DNA from: GCA-2794515 sp033763335
GTDB lineage: Bacteria; Chloroflexota; Anaerolineae; Aggregatilineales; Phototrophicaceae
Reading direction: 5' to 3'
Assembly (NCBI GenBank): GCA_033763335.1
Contig: JANRKU010000086.1
Coordinates: forward strand, 1 to 64,000
Length of the DNA: 64,000 bases
Shown here: positions 50,930-58,139 of the stretch, piece after piece
How positions within the stretch are numbered: position 1 is the stretch's first letter
Layout of the letters: the number at the start of each line of letters is the position of its first letter
Program-made: the position numbers and the translations under genes
Notes under the pieces: generated by a model
Seen by the model: only the letters and a program-made list of their open reading frames with translations
Database searches by the model: none
Told to the model about the DNA's origin: nothing

Positions 50930-53581
50930 ATGTCGAGATATTTTCGCATTATTTGTATGTTGCTTTTATCATTTTTTTTGAGTATTCCCCTGACCCAAAC
51001 ACAAGCGGCGGGGGTAGTCTCTAATTGTACATATACCGATTTTGCAACTGCTTTAACAGGCGGTGGTGTTGTAGATTTTGCCACTGGCGGAAATTGTACT
51101 ATTTCAATCTCATCAAGAATTACCATTAGTCAAAACACCACCATCCAAAATACATCTGGATTTGTGGTGACATTTACCACGCCCAAAGGTGGGTCGCCAT
51201 TATTTTATGTGGATGGTGGTATCACCTTCAATGCGAGTAATGTCACCTTTTATCAGGGTGGCGGATTTGCTATACCGAGTGGGACGTATAATGGCGGGGC
51301 AATTTTTAATTTTGGTGGTATAGTCAACCTAACCAATACGCGCTTTGATGATAATTTTGGCGGTTCTGGCGGTGCTATTTATAACAACGCTGGCACTATC
51401 ACTATCAATAATGCTGTTTTTGTGAATAATAGCGCCATATCTAGTGGCGGGTCTATTTTGAATGATGGCGGTACAATCACAATAGATAATACGCTGTTTA
51501 GTAGTAATAGTGCGGGTACTGGTAGTGGTATTCGCAATGAAAATAGCGGGACTGCTACTATCCGCAATAGCACGTTCTCTGGGAATACGCCCGGTGGCGC
51601 TGTCTATAATTTTTTTGGCACAATAACTATCACCCATAGCACCTTTTCTGGGAATAGCTCATTTTTGAACCCAGCCAATATTGATAATGCGGGAGGCACA
51701 ACCACTGTCACTGCATCTATTTTTAATGGTGGCGATTGTGGTGGTACATTGACCGATGGTGGCAATAATATCGCCTTTAATGCCGCAGGATGTTTGGGTG
51801 CAAATGTGAACCCGCAATTGGGTGCGTTATCGGGTGTGGTGCATATCCCTGCTAATCGTGCCATTGAATATGCGCCTGCGTGTGTGTTGGGGACAGACCA
51901 ACTCGGCACAGCCCGCCCACAAGGGTCACTCTGCACCCCTGGCGCAGTCGAAGCCGACCCACCACCACAATCCGTCACGGTACAATTTAGCTCTGCGAGT
52001 GGCTCTACACCAGAAAATACCAATACAGGCGCATTTATCCGCGTAACCACCTCCGATACCCAACCCGTTGGGAGTAATGCCAATGTGACGTTATCCGTCA
52101 CAGGCGGAAGTGCCTCTGGTGCTGATTTTAGCTTTTTGGGTGGCACGATTAATATCCCCGCAGGCACAGCGCATAATGCCACTATATCCATTGACCCCAA
52201 TATCACCATCGTGAATGATGCTATTGATGAAAATAACGAAACAATTGATTTATCATTATCTGCCCCATCGGGTGCATCACTCGGCGTACAAAGTACCTAT
52301 ATTCACACCATTTTGGATGATGATATTACATCTGTTTTCATTGGCAATCCGTTCTTTACTATTAGCGAGCCAAATACGAGTAATAGTTTCAATGTCAGGC
52401 TTAATAGTCAACCTCTTGCGGTTGTGACAGTAAATATTCTCAGTACCGATATTACAGAATGTTTGCCAGATGTCTCTAGTATCAGTTTTGATGATACTAA
52501 TTGGATGAATCCACAAACGGTACTTGTTACTGCACAAGACGATTTGTTGCTGGATAGTTCACAACTTTGTGATATTTCGCTGACATTCACTACGACAGAC
52601 CCTACTTATAGCCTCTTTTTCCCGCAAACTGTGAATGTGACGGTGAGCGATAATGATATTCCCAACGCGATCCTCATCATCGGCGGGGATAATCAACAAA
52701 CCCCAATCAACACGGCATTCACCACTGCGCTCACTGTCCAAGTCAATGATGCTGGTGGGCAACCCATAGAAGGCGCAACCGTCACATTTACCCCACCAGC
52801 CAGTGGTGCAAGTGCGGGATTATCACAAACCAGCGTGTTAACCGATGTGAATGGGCAAGCGACCATCACCGCAACAGCCAATGGCGAGGTCGGTGCGTAT
52901 CAAATTTTGGTGGAATCGGGCATATTGACCCCTGTCAATTTTAACCTCGAAAACCTCGACCCCGATGTGTTGGATGTGACGGCTGTATGTGTGGGTGATA
53001 ATTTGGTCATCACCATCAACGCAGGTGCGCCGAATTTTGACATTACCGCCATCAGTGGCGCAGACATGCCATTGTTGAATCAACCATTAGGAGCATATAC
53101 CTTCTTTGGACCCGATACATGGGTTGGTGTGACTATCACGGAATTGACAGGCGATTTGGAATTTATCACCTTGCCCGATATCACCTGTGATGCGACTGTG
53201 ATTACCCCACCTGTTGTCCAAGCGCCGCCACCACCTGTCCCAGATAGATGCGATATTCGCGGGTATAGCCTAGAGATGCCCGTTGGAATTTTCTGCACCG
53301 ATTTATATGAGAATGGGCAATTTACCATCGCGGGGAGTGTTCCAGCCAATCTTGCCCCTGTGATTGATGCGGTGGATGTGGGCAAATTCAACGGAGAACG
53401 CACGGTTTCTGGGGAATTTGGAACAGGTTTACCGATATGTTTAATGGGGCAGGGGCGTTTGTTTTTCTTGGATGCCTCGACCAGCCCACGCGCTCAATTT
53501 GAACTCACAACATTCTCGGTGGATGGTAAAACATGCGGATTTATCATCAATAGTGGGACAGTGGTCTTAATTGCCCCCTAG
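50930..53581 (+). CDS. Large secreted beta-helix / Calx-beta / Big-type surface protein
   Basis: 883 residues from the ATG at 50930 (GAAGGG upstream; the frame from 50915 adds five residues). Signal peptide to about residue 27 (cleavage near TQAAG). Residues about 35-300: right-handed beta-helix with many G-G-A-I-Y-N and N-S-T-F-S-G-N rungs. About 345-470: Calx-beta-like (V-T-V-Q-F-S-S-A-S-G-S-T-P-E-N). About 470-575: a second Calx-beta-like unit. About 580-670: Big_1-type (G-Q-P-I-E-G-A-T-V-T-F). The end has Cys-rich parts. It is extracellular, possibly an adhesin or matrix protein. No sortase motif or anchor seen. Confidence 0.8.
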   Translation: MSRYFRIICMLLLSFFLSIPLTQTQAAGVVSNCTYTDFATALTGGGVVDFATGGNCTISISSRITISQNTTIQNTSGFVVTFTTPKGGSPLFYVDGGITFNASNVTFYQGGGFAIPSGTYNGGAIFNFGGIVNLTNTRFDDNFGGSGGAIYNNAGTITINNAVFVNNSAISSGGSILNDGGTITIDNTLFSSNSAGTGSGIRNENSGTATIRNSTFSGNTPGGAVYNFFGTITITHSTFSGNSSFLNPANIDNAGGTTTVTASIFNGGDCGGTLTDGGNNIAFNAAGCLGANVNPQLGALSGVVHIPANRAIEYAPACVLGTDQLGTARPQGSLCTPGAVEADPPPQSVTVQFSSASGSTPENTNTGAFIRVTTSDTQPVGSNANVTLSVTGGSASGADFSFLGGTINIPAGTAHNATISIDPNITIVNDAIDENNETIDLSLSAPSGASLGVQSTYIHTILDDDITSVFIGNPFFTISEPNTSNSFNVRLNSQPLAVVTVNILSTDITECLPDVSSISFDDTNWMNPQTVLVTAQDDLLLDSSQLCDISLTFTTTDPTYSLFFPQTVNVTVSDNDIPNAILIIGGDNQQTPINTAFTTALTVQVNDAGGQPIEGATVTFTPPASGASAGLSQTSVLTDVNGQATITATANGEVGAYQILVESGILTPVNFNLENLDPDVLDVTAVCVGDNLVITINAGAPNFDITAISGADMPLLNQPLGAYTFFGPDTWVGVTITELTGDLEFITLPDITCDATVITPPVVQAPPPPVPDRCDIRGYSLEMPVGIFCTDLYENGQFTIAGSVPANLAPVIDAVDVGKFNGERTVSGEFGTGLPICLMGQGRLFFLDASTSPRAQFELTTFSVDGKTCGFIINSGTVVLIAP

Positions 53582-53594
53582 AATCAATTTGGTA

Positions 53595-53620
53595 GGGGAC
53601 GTGATGATTGTCGCATCCCC
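53595..53620. repeat. Imperfect palindrome preceded by GTAG
   Basis: ggggacg to catcccc with mismatches, directly after the surface-protein gene, preceded by GGTAGGGG. First of three hairpins in this 140-bp gap. Confidence 0.5.
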
Positions 53621-53634
53621 TATAACAGGGTGTA

Positions 53635-53667
53635 GGGACGATATACGCGCTTTGCGCTAATCGTCCC
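53635..53667 (-). repeat. Nested-stem hairpin element D
   Basis: Outer arms gggacgat (53635-53642) / atcgtccc (53660-53667). On the minus strand: linker TA, inner stem GCGC/GCGC with loop AAA, linker GTAT. Different arms from A-C but the same linkers; preceded by TGTAG. Confidence 0.8.
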
Positions 53668-53696
53668 GTACAATTCTGCCAATTTTGAAGGTGTAC

Positions 53697-53732
53697 GGGC
53701 GGATTAGAGGCTTCAGCCTCGTATATCCGCCC
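53697..53732 (+). repeat. Nested-stem hairpin element E
   Basis: Outer arms gggcggat (53697-53704) / atccgccc (53725-53732), linker TA, inner stem GAGGCT/AGCCTC with loop TC, linker GTAT. It shares linkers with elements A-D while the stem sequences differ by paired changes. Confidence 0.85.
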
Positions 53733-53811
53733 TATGATGATGCAAAAATGCTGAAAAAATAAGGCAAAACCCATCGAAAATAACTACGGGCAAGCCTTAT
53801 ATGCTGTCCGA

Positions 53812-54033
53812 CTATCCCTCAGATTCGCCCTCATCTTTAGTAGCGGCGACAGCCAACCCACCCAAGACAAATACAATGACAGCGATAACCGCCCCGCCCG
53901 CACAAATTTGTAGGGCGAGGGACCCATTTCCGCCGATGGTTGCAATCGCAGAAAAGGCAAATGTCAGCATTGCCACAAAAATAATGCGTTTTGCCACCAA
54001 TTGGGCGACAGGACTCGATGACCCTTCTTGCAT
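53812..54033 (-). CDS. Small two-helix membrane protein
   Basis: 73 residues: two hydrophobic helices (LVAKRIIFVAMLTFAFSAIATIG and LALQICAGGAVIAVIVFVLGGLAVAAT) and an acidic tail D-E-G-E-S-E-G. No family recognised. It lies 7 nt after the DUF6391-type gene on the same strand, so they are one operon and may form one membrane complex. Ribosome binding site AAAGGG, 9 nt before the ATG. Confidence 0.6.
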   Translation of the reverse strand: MQEGSSSPVAQLVAKRIIFVAMLTFAFSAIATIGGNGSLALQICAGGAVIAVIVFVLGGLAVAATKDEGESEG

Positions 54034-54040
54034 AATAAAA

Positions 54041-54580
54041 TTACCCTTTCCGTGTGATGACCGCGTGCGTGACCACTGAGCGATTGCCCAATTTCAACTC
54101 GCGCCGTGTAATTTGTAAAAATTCTAAATCGCCAATATCGCCTTTGGTGGTGATATGTTCTTGCAAGCGCATCCCCAATGAAGGGGCGACCAACATCGAG
54201 ACGAGCATCAGCGTCATTGTCCAAGAAATTCTATCCAGCGTCAATTTTTTTCTGCGCCCAAATCCCAGCCACCCGCTAAAGGTGGTCAATCCGCCAGCAG
54301 TCGCCAAATTTGTGCCACAATTGGGGTGAACTGCCAATTGGGATTCGCCAGCTTTTAGCCGTGAGATGGCTTCTTTAACAGCCGCCTCTAACGATTCTGT
54401 GGGGACATCACCAATCACAATGAAGCCGTTATTATTGCTATGGGCGGCGATGGGCATCTCTTTATGTTTGCGACTGAGCATGTGAAAAGTGGCATGTTCG
54501 AGGGCATGATTCCGCCGTACCTTGCGGATGAGGGGAAATTCTAAGATGGGACGCAACAATTCTGCGAGTTTAGCTATCAT
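54041..54580 (-). CDS. DUF6391-like protein
   Basis: 179 residues from the ATG at 54580 (GAGG upstream); the frame extends 25 codons further, beyond a promoter-like TATAAA. The N-terminal part has F-P-L-I-R-K-V-R-R-N-H-A-L-E-H-A-T-F-H-M-L, the hallmark of DUF6391, with H-A-L-E-H-A perhaps metal-binding. A helix (W-T-M-T-L-M-L-V-S-M-L-V-A-P-S-L-G) follows near 125-145. A conserved C-G-T-N motif lies between. Function unknown; seen as I recall in cyanobacteria and Chloroflexota. Co-transcribed with a small membrane protein. Confidence 0.75.
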   Translation of the reverse strand: MIAKLAELLRPILEFPLIRKVRRNHALEHATFHMLSRKHKEMPIAAHSNNNGFIVIGDVPTESLEAAVKEAISRLKAGESQLAVHPNCGTNLATAGGLTTFSGWLGFGRRKKLTLDRISWTMTLMLVSMLVAPSLGMRLQEHITTKGDIGDLEFLQITRRELKLGNRSVVTHAVITRKG

Positions 54581-54688
54581 CAAAAACCTCTTTATAGAGT
54601 CACTATTTATGATGAGTAGCATATCACAAAATAGCGTGGTGGGGGTAGTCGGCATCTTTAGCGAAGAGCGATATTGTAAGCAAGTGCA

Positions 54689-55111
54689 TCATGAAGATTG
54701 GGAGTTCATCTCTTGTAATAACCACGAATTGCCATCGGGGTCACTAAACCGCGCATATTTGATACGTCCGCCATCATATTGTTGTAATTCGCCTACAGCA
54801 ACACCTCTTTCAGTGAGTGCTTGGCATATTTGGGCAATATTTTTCACAACAAGGTGCAATACCTTGATAGTACCGGGTGTCATATCAGAAACTTCATTGA
54901 TGCCTGTTCCAATCAGGATTGAACAGGCAGAGCCTATTGGCGTAAGTTATACAATCCGCATGGTTTTATCTGGACTATAGACATCGTAGTCTAAATGAAA
55001 TCCAATTTTATTGATATAAAAATCTTTAGCGCGGTCAACATCGGATACTGGCACTGGCACTAGTTCGAGTTTCATTTCAAATTGAAGGGATGTTGAATCG
55101 GGGTTTTCCAT
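54689..55111 (-). pseudogene. VOC-family gene with an in-frame stop
   Basis: One continuous minus-strand frame from the ATG at 55111 to the stop at 54689 encodes a full VOC protein (V-P-V-S-D-V-D-R-A-K-D-F-Y at the start; F-S-D-P-D-G-N-S-W-L-L-Q-E at the end), interrupted only by a TAA at 54947-54949 (codon 55). The context M-R-I-V-*-L-T-P-I-G-S-A-C fits Q mutated to stop (CAA to TAA). Everything else is intact, so the loss is recent, or a suppressor or sequence error exists. Expected metal residues are still there. Confidence 0.85.
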
Positions 55112-55230
55112 GAGTCACCTACTTTTTAGGATATACAACAGTACGTCTAAAATATGAAAATTTGTTCTTTTTATTGTAGCAGAGGATGAGATATGTATAG
55201 ATGAGTATTTTGTTAAATTTGGATATAAAG

Positions 55231-55263
55231 AAAAAACGGATATAGCGAACTATATCCGTTTTT
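55231..55263 (-). terminator. Intrinsic terminator of the PPC-repeat gene
   Basis: Perfect stem of more than 12 bp (aaaacggatatag / ctatatccgtttt) with loop cgaa; A-run on the left becomes T-run on the minus strand. Serves the gene ending at 55299. Confidence 0.85.
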
Positions 55264-55298
55264 GTACTTTTATAATGTTATAGGGCAAATGCCCTTAT

Positions 55299-57467
55299 TT
55301 ACCGTTCAATCGAAAATTCGATGACGGAATTGCCATAGTTCACATCTTCCACGCTCACTTGGACGGGTCCATCGGCAGGGATTTCGAGTTCTAAGATGAG
55401 GCGTTTGACTGTGCCAATGCTTTGGACTGCCAACACTTCTTCGCCTTGTGTGACGGTGACATAGGGTTGATTTTCTGCGCCAGCAATCACGCGGATGCTC
55501 AACATCACGGTTTCGCCTGCTGTGCCTTCAAAAATCCCAACGCCTCTAAAGGTCTTATCGCTCAAACGAATGGTGAGGGCAGATTCATCCAACGCCATCG
55601 AATTATTTGCGCTAACCGAGACGGTGAAATCGCCACTATCACCCTTCACATAGGGTTGGACGAGGAGCGAGTAGGTGCCTTCTTCGGTGAGGATAATGCC
55701 CATCAATTCGGGGTCAAATCCAACACCGCTATCATCATCAGAGGCAATAACTGTGCCAGATGGCGAGGTGAGAGTGACGCGGGTATCTACTGCGCCTTCG
55801 CTATTCACCACAACATCTAAACCATCACCAATTGCGCCTTCAAATGTATATACATAGACCGATTCATCGGCAGAGAAGGTATTGGTTTCGGGTTCATCAT
55901 AAGCGATGGGCAATGGGTCAATCGTATTCACCACAAAGCTATAGTCACTGGGTTCAAAGAGGTCATAGCTACTCACGATAACCACATATAAACCCGAATC
56001 TGACAAGATGACAGGTCCGAGTAACGCATTACCGCCAGCCGTTGTTTGATTAATCGTTCCGTTGGGACCCAGAATTTGAACATAGAGCGAATAGCTGAGG
56101 GTAGTGAGGTCTAATGTAACCACATCACCCGCTTCACCTTCAAAGGCAAAGGTGGCAGAGGTATCGCCTTCGGCACTCAATTGCCCTTCGGCGGGGGTAG
56201 CATATTCAATTACAGTTGGGACGGCTTCTGTGGCACTCAATGTAAATCTGCCAGTGACCGTTTCGCCCCCATAGAAATAAGAATAGCTGGTGGCGACAAC
56301 TTCATAGGCAGTATCTTCTGTTAATTGGAAAGGTCCGATTTGTGAGTTCAAAGACCCTGCCGAATCGTCATTTTCTGCAATGATATTGCCTTCGCTATCA
56401 CGCAAAATGAGATAGGTATCTATATCTTCTGATGCGAGCGATAGGGTGATAAGTTGTCCAGCAGTTCCAGTGAAGCTATAGATGGCTTCTTGGGCATCTG
56501 ATGAGAAATTGCCAGTGACCGTTTCGCCCAAATCGAGTACACCATCATCAGGCACTTCGAGGGTGACGGTGAGGGTTTCGACAGGGACGACGGTGCCTGT
56601 TCCATCTAATTCGAGGCTGACGGTGAATACACCAAAGCCCGGATTGATGCCCACCACATTCCCAAAGCTATCTGCACCGATGATATATTCACCTGTGACA
56701 GGAATGGTATAGGTGATGCGTGGGTTGCGGTCTCCTGCGCCATCATCATCTTGTGTGAGGACGACACCGCCCGCATCATAGAGGAACAAATAGCCGTCAA
56801 AATCGGTTGAGGTCATGGTGATGACCACTACATCGCCTGCGGTTGCGCTAAAGCTATAGCGTTGTTGGGCAAAAGTTTCTGGGATGGTGGAGCTGATATT
56901 TCCCCCATAGCTGATTGTGCCAGCTAATTCTGGATTGGATGGTGCAAAGGGGGTGGGGGTAGCTGTTCCAGATACAGGTTCTGGCGTATTAAATGCCAAT
57001 GTAGGGGTTGCCATAATAGCGGGACCGGTTGGAGTGGGTTGGGGTTGGGTTGTGCCACCATCACCCGTTAGGGACAGGGTAAAATCGCCTGTGGCGGCGA
57101 ATTGCCCTTGTGACCGATATGCCCGCAAACTGGTAGCAATAATGCTATATGCCCCGTCAGATGGGAGTGTTGCGCTAATTTGGGCATTGAGCCGTCCGCC
57201 ACTATCATCATCTTCTGCGATTACGTTGCCATTAAAATCAATCAATACTAAGTAAGCATCAAAATCATTGGAAGTCATGGTGATGACGACAGATGAATTG
57301 GCTGTCCCCGCAAAAGAATAACGGGCTTCGCCATTACTATCAGCCGTGATAGTACCATTCACCGTATCGCCAACGGCAATGATGGTTTCGGTTTGTGCTT
57401 GTACACTAGCAATTGCTATGCCAAAGCACACGAGCAGGATAAATCCGAGAAGCGAGAATTTTTTCAT
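55299..57467 (-). CDS. Secreted protein of PPC-type repeats
   Basis: 722 residues. Signal peptide (cleavage near ASVQAQ), then five tandem units of roughly 100 residues with the bacterial pre-peptidase C-terminal look: G-D-T-V-N-G-T-I-x-A, Y-S-F-A-G-T-A, S-N-D-F-D-A-Y-L-V-L, D-D-D-S-G-G-R-L-N-A-Q-I, and Y-x-I-I-A-T-S. A Pro/Thr linker separates units 1 and 2. C-terminal domain from about 630 is another beta module. No catalytic domain: in most bacteria PPC domains are on secreted proteases, so this may be a stand-alone surface protein. Upstream DNA has operator-like repeats. Confidence 0.8.
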   Translation of the reverse strand: MKKFSLLGFILLVCFGIAIASVQAQTETIIAVGDTVNGTITADSNGEARYSFAGTANSSVVITMTSNDFDAYLVLIDFNGNVIAEDDDSGGRLNAQISATLPSDGAYSIIATSLRAYRSQGQFAATGDFTLSLTGDGGTTQPQPTPTGPAIMATPTLAFNTPEPVSGTATPTPFAPSNPELAGTISYGGNISSTIPETFAQQRYSFSATAGDVVVITMTSTDFDGYLFLYDAGGVVLTQDDDGAGDRNPRITYTIPVTGEYIIGADSFGNVVGINPGFGVFTVSLELDGTGTVVPVETLTVTLEVPDDGVLDLGETVTGNFSSDAQEAIYSFTGTAGQLITLSLASEDIDTYLILRDSEGNIIAENDDSAGSLNSQIGPFQLTEDTAYEVVATSYSYFYGGETVTGRFTLSATEAVPTVIEYATPAEGQLSAEGDTSATFAFEGEAGDVVTLDLTTLSYSLYVQILGPNGTINQTTAGGNALLGPVILSDSGLYVVIVSSYDLFEPSDYSFVVNTIDPLPIAYDEPETNTFSADESVYVYTFEGAIGDGLDVVVNSEGAVDTRVTLTSPSGTVIASDDDSGVGFDPELMGIILTEEGTYSLLVQPYVKGDSGDFTVSVSANNSMALDESALTIRLSDKTFRGVGIFEGTAGETVMLSIRVIAGAENQPYVTVTQGEEVLAVQSIGTVKRLILELEIPADGPVQVSVEDVNYGNSVIEFSIER

Positions 57468-57515
57468 AACAAACCCTTTCGGTGTATAACAATCTCTTTT
57501 GATTGTATCCCAAAT

Positions 57516-57565
57516 CGTGTACTTACGCGCACTACGTTATAAAATCGTAGCGTAAACGTGTACTT
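57516..57565 (-). promoter_or_regulatory. Operator-like repeats upstream of the PPC gene
   Basis: cgtgtactt occurs at 57516-57524 and 57557-57565 (41 bp apart), and enclosed is an inverted repeat ttacgc-gcac-tacg / cgta-gcgtaa (57523-57555). It lies 50-100 nt before the PPC gene start and 54 nt after the ArsR gene end. Regulator unknown. Confidence 0.4.
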
Positions 57566-57618
57566 TTCGCCTTATCCGCATCCCCCATCATACTCAAAAG
57601 TTGATTAATCTTCTTATC

Positions 57619-57954
57619 CTACTCTATGGGCGGGTTGTCTAATTGCCCAGATTGGTGTTCGACCATCTCATGCAATACTTGGCGCATATTATCTAAAATC
57701 CCGATGATACGCGGGTCGCACAGGCTATAAAAAATTTGTGTGCCAGAACGCTCAGTTTTGAGCAACCCATTTTGACGCAAAATAGATAAATGGCGCGAGA
57801 CAGTGGGTTGTGGCACATCTAAAATCCCGACCAAGGTATTCACAGGTAATGAACCTGCTTCGAGTGCATAGAGCAATTGCAGACGACGCACATCGCCCAC
57901 AGAGCGACAAACTTTGCTATGCAATAATTCGAGTTCATCTAAATTTACGCGCAT
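57619..57954 (-). CDS. ArsR-family transcriptional regulator
   Basis: 111 residues from the ATG at 57954. Winged helix-turn-helix: V-G-D-V-R-R-L-Q-L-L-Y-A-L, D-V-P-Q-P-T-V-S-R-H-L-S-I-L-R-Q-N-G-L-L and wing T-E-R-S-G-T-Q-I-F-Y-S-L. The usual E-L-C-V-C-D-L metal site is lacking (here G-I-L-D-V-P-Q), so it does not sense metals through that site; a cysteine sits at about 16 and another in S-L-C-D-P. A dyad attcgc-ttat-gcgaat upstream is probably its own operator. No transporter gene is next to it. Confidence 0.85.
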   Translation of the reverse strand: MRVNLDELELLHSKVCRSVGDVRRLQLLYALEAGSLPVNTLVGILDVPQPTVSRHLSILRQNGLLKTERSGTQIFYSLCDPRIIGILDNMRQVLHEMVEHQSGQLDNPPIE

Positions 57955-57997
57955 GTGGTTTTGTCCCCTGCATGGTATGGTAATCGGCAAAATATCC

Positions 57998-58013
57998 ATT
58001 CGCTTATGCGAAT
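57998..58013 (-). promoter_or_regulatory. ArsR-type operator
   Basis: Perfect dyad attcgc-ttat-gcgaat, 44 nt upstream of the ArsR start at 57954, flanked by A/T. It resembles ArsR/SmtB-family sites with ATTCGC half-sites. Autoregulation is inferred. Confidence 0.6.
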
Positions 58014-58139
58014 ATAAATTCAGTATAAACGGTTGTATGGCGAATTACATACCACATTCATCATGTTTTTGGGGTGATGAGTGTCACATTTTGGGGATAA
58101 AAAAGGGCGCAACAGCTTGTTTGCACCCTTTGGGGAATT

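Noticed and set aside
53595..53732. CRISPR-like array
   Set aside because: The three units are hairpins of differing sequence, with irregular spacing and no constant repeat or spacer; no cas genes.
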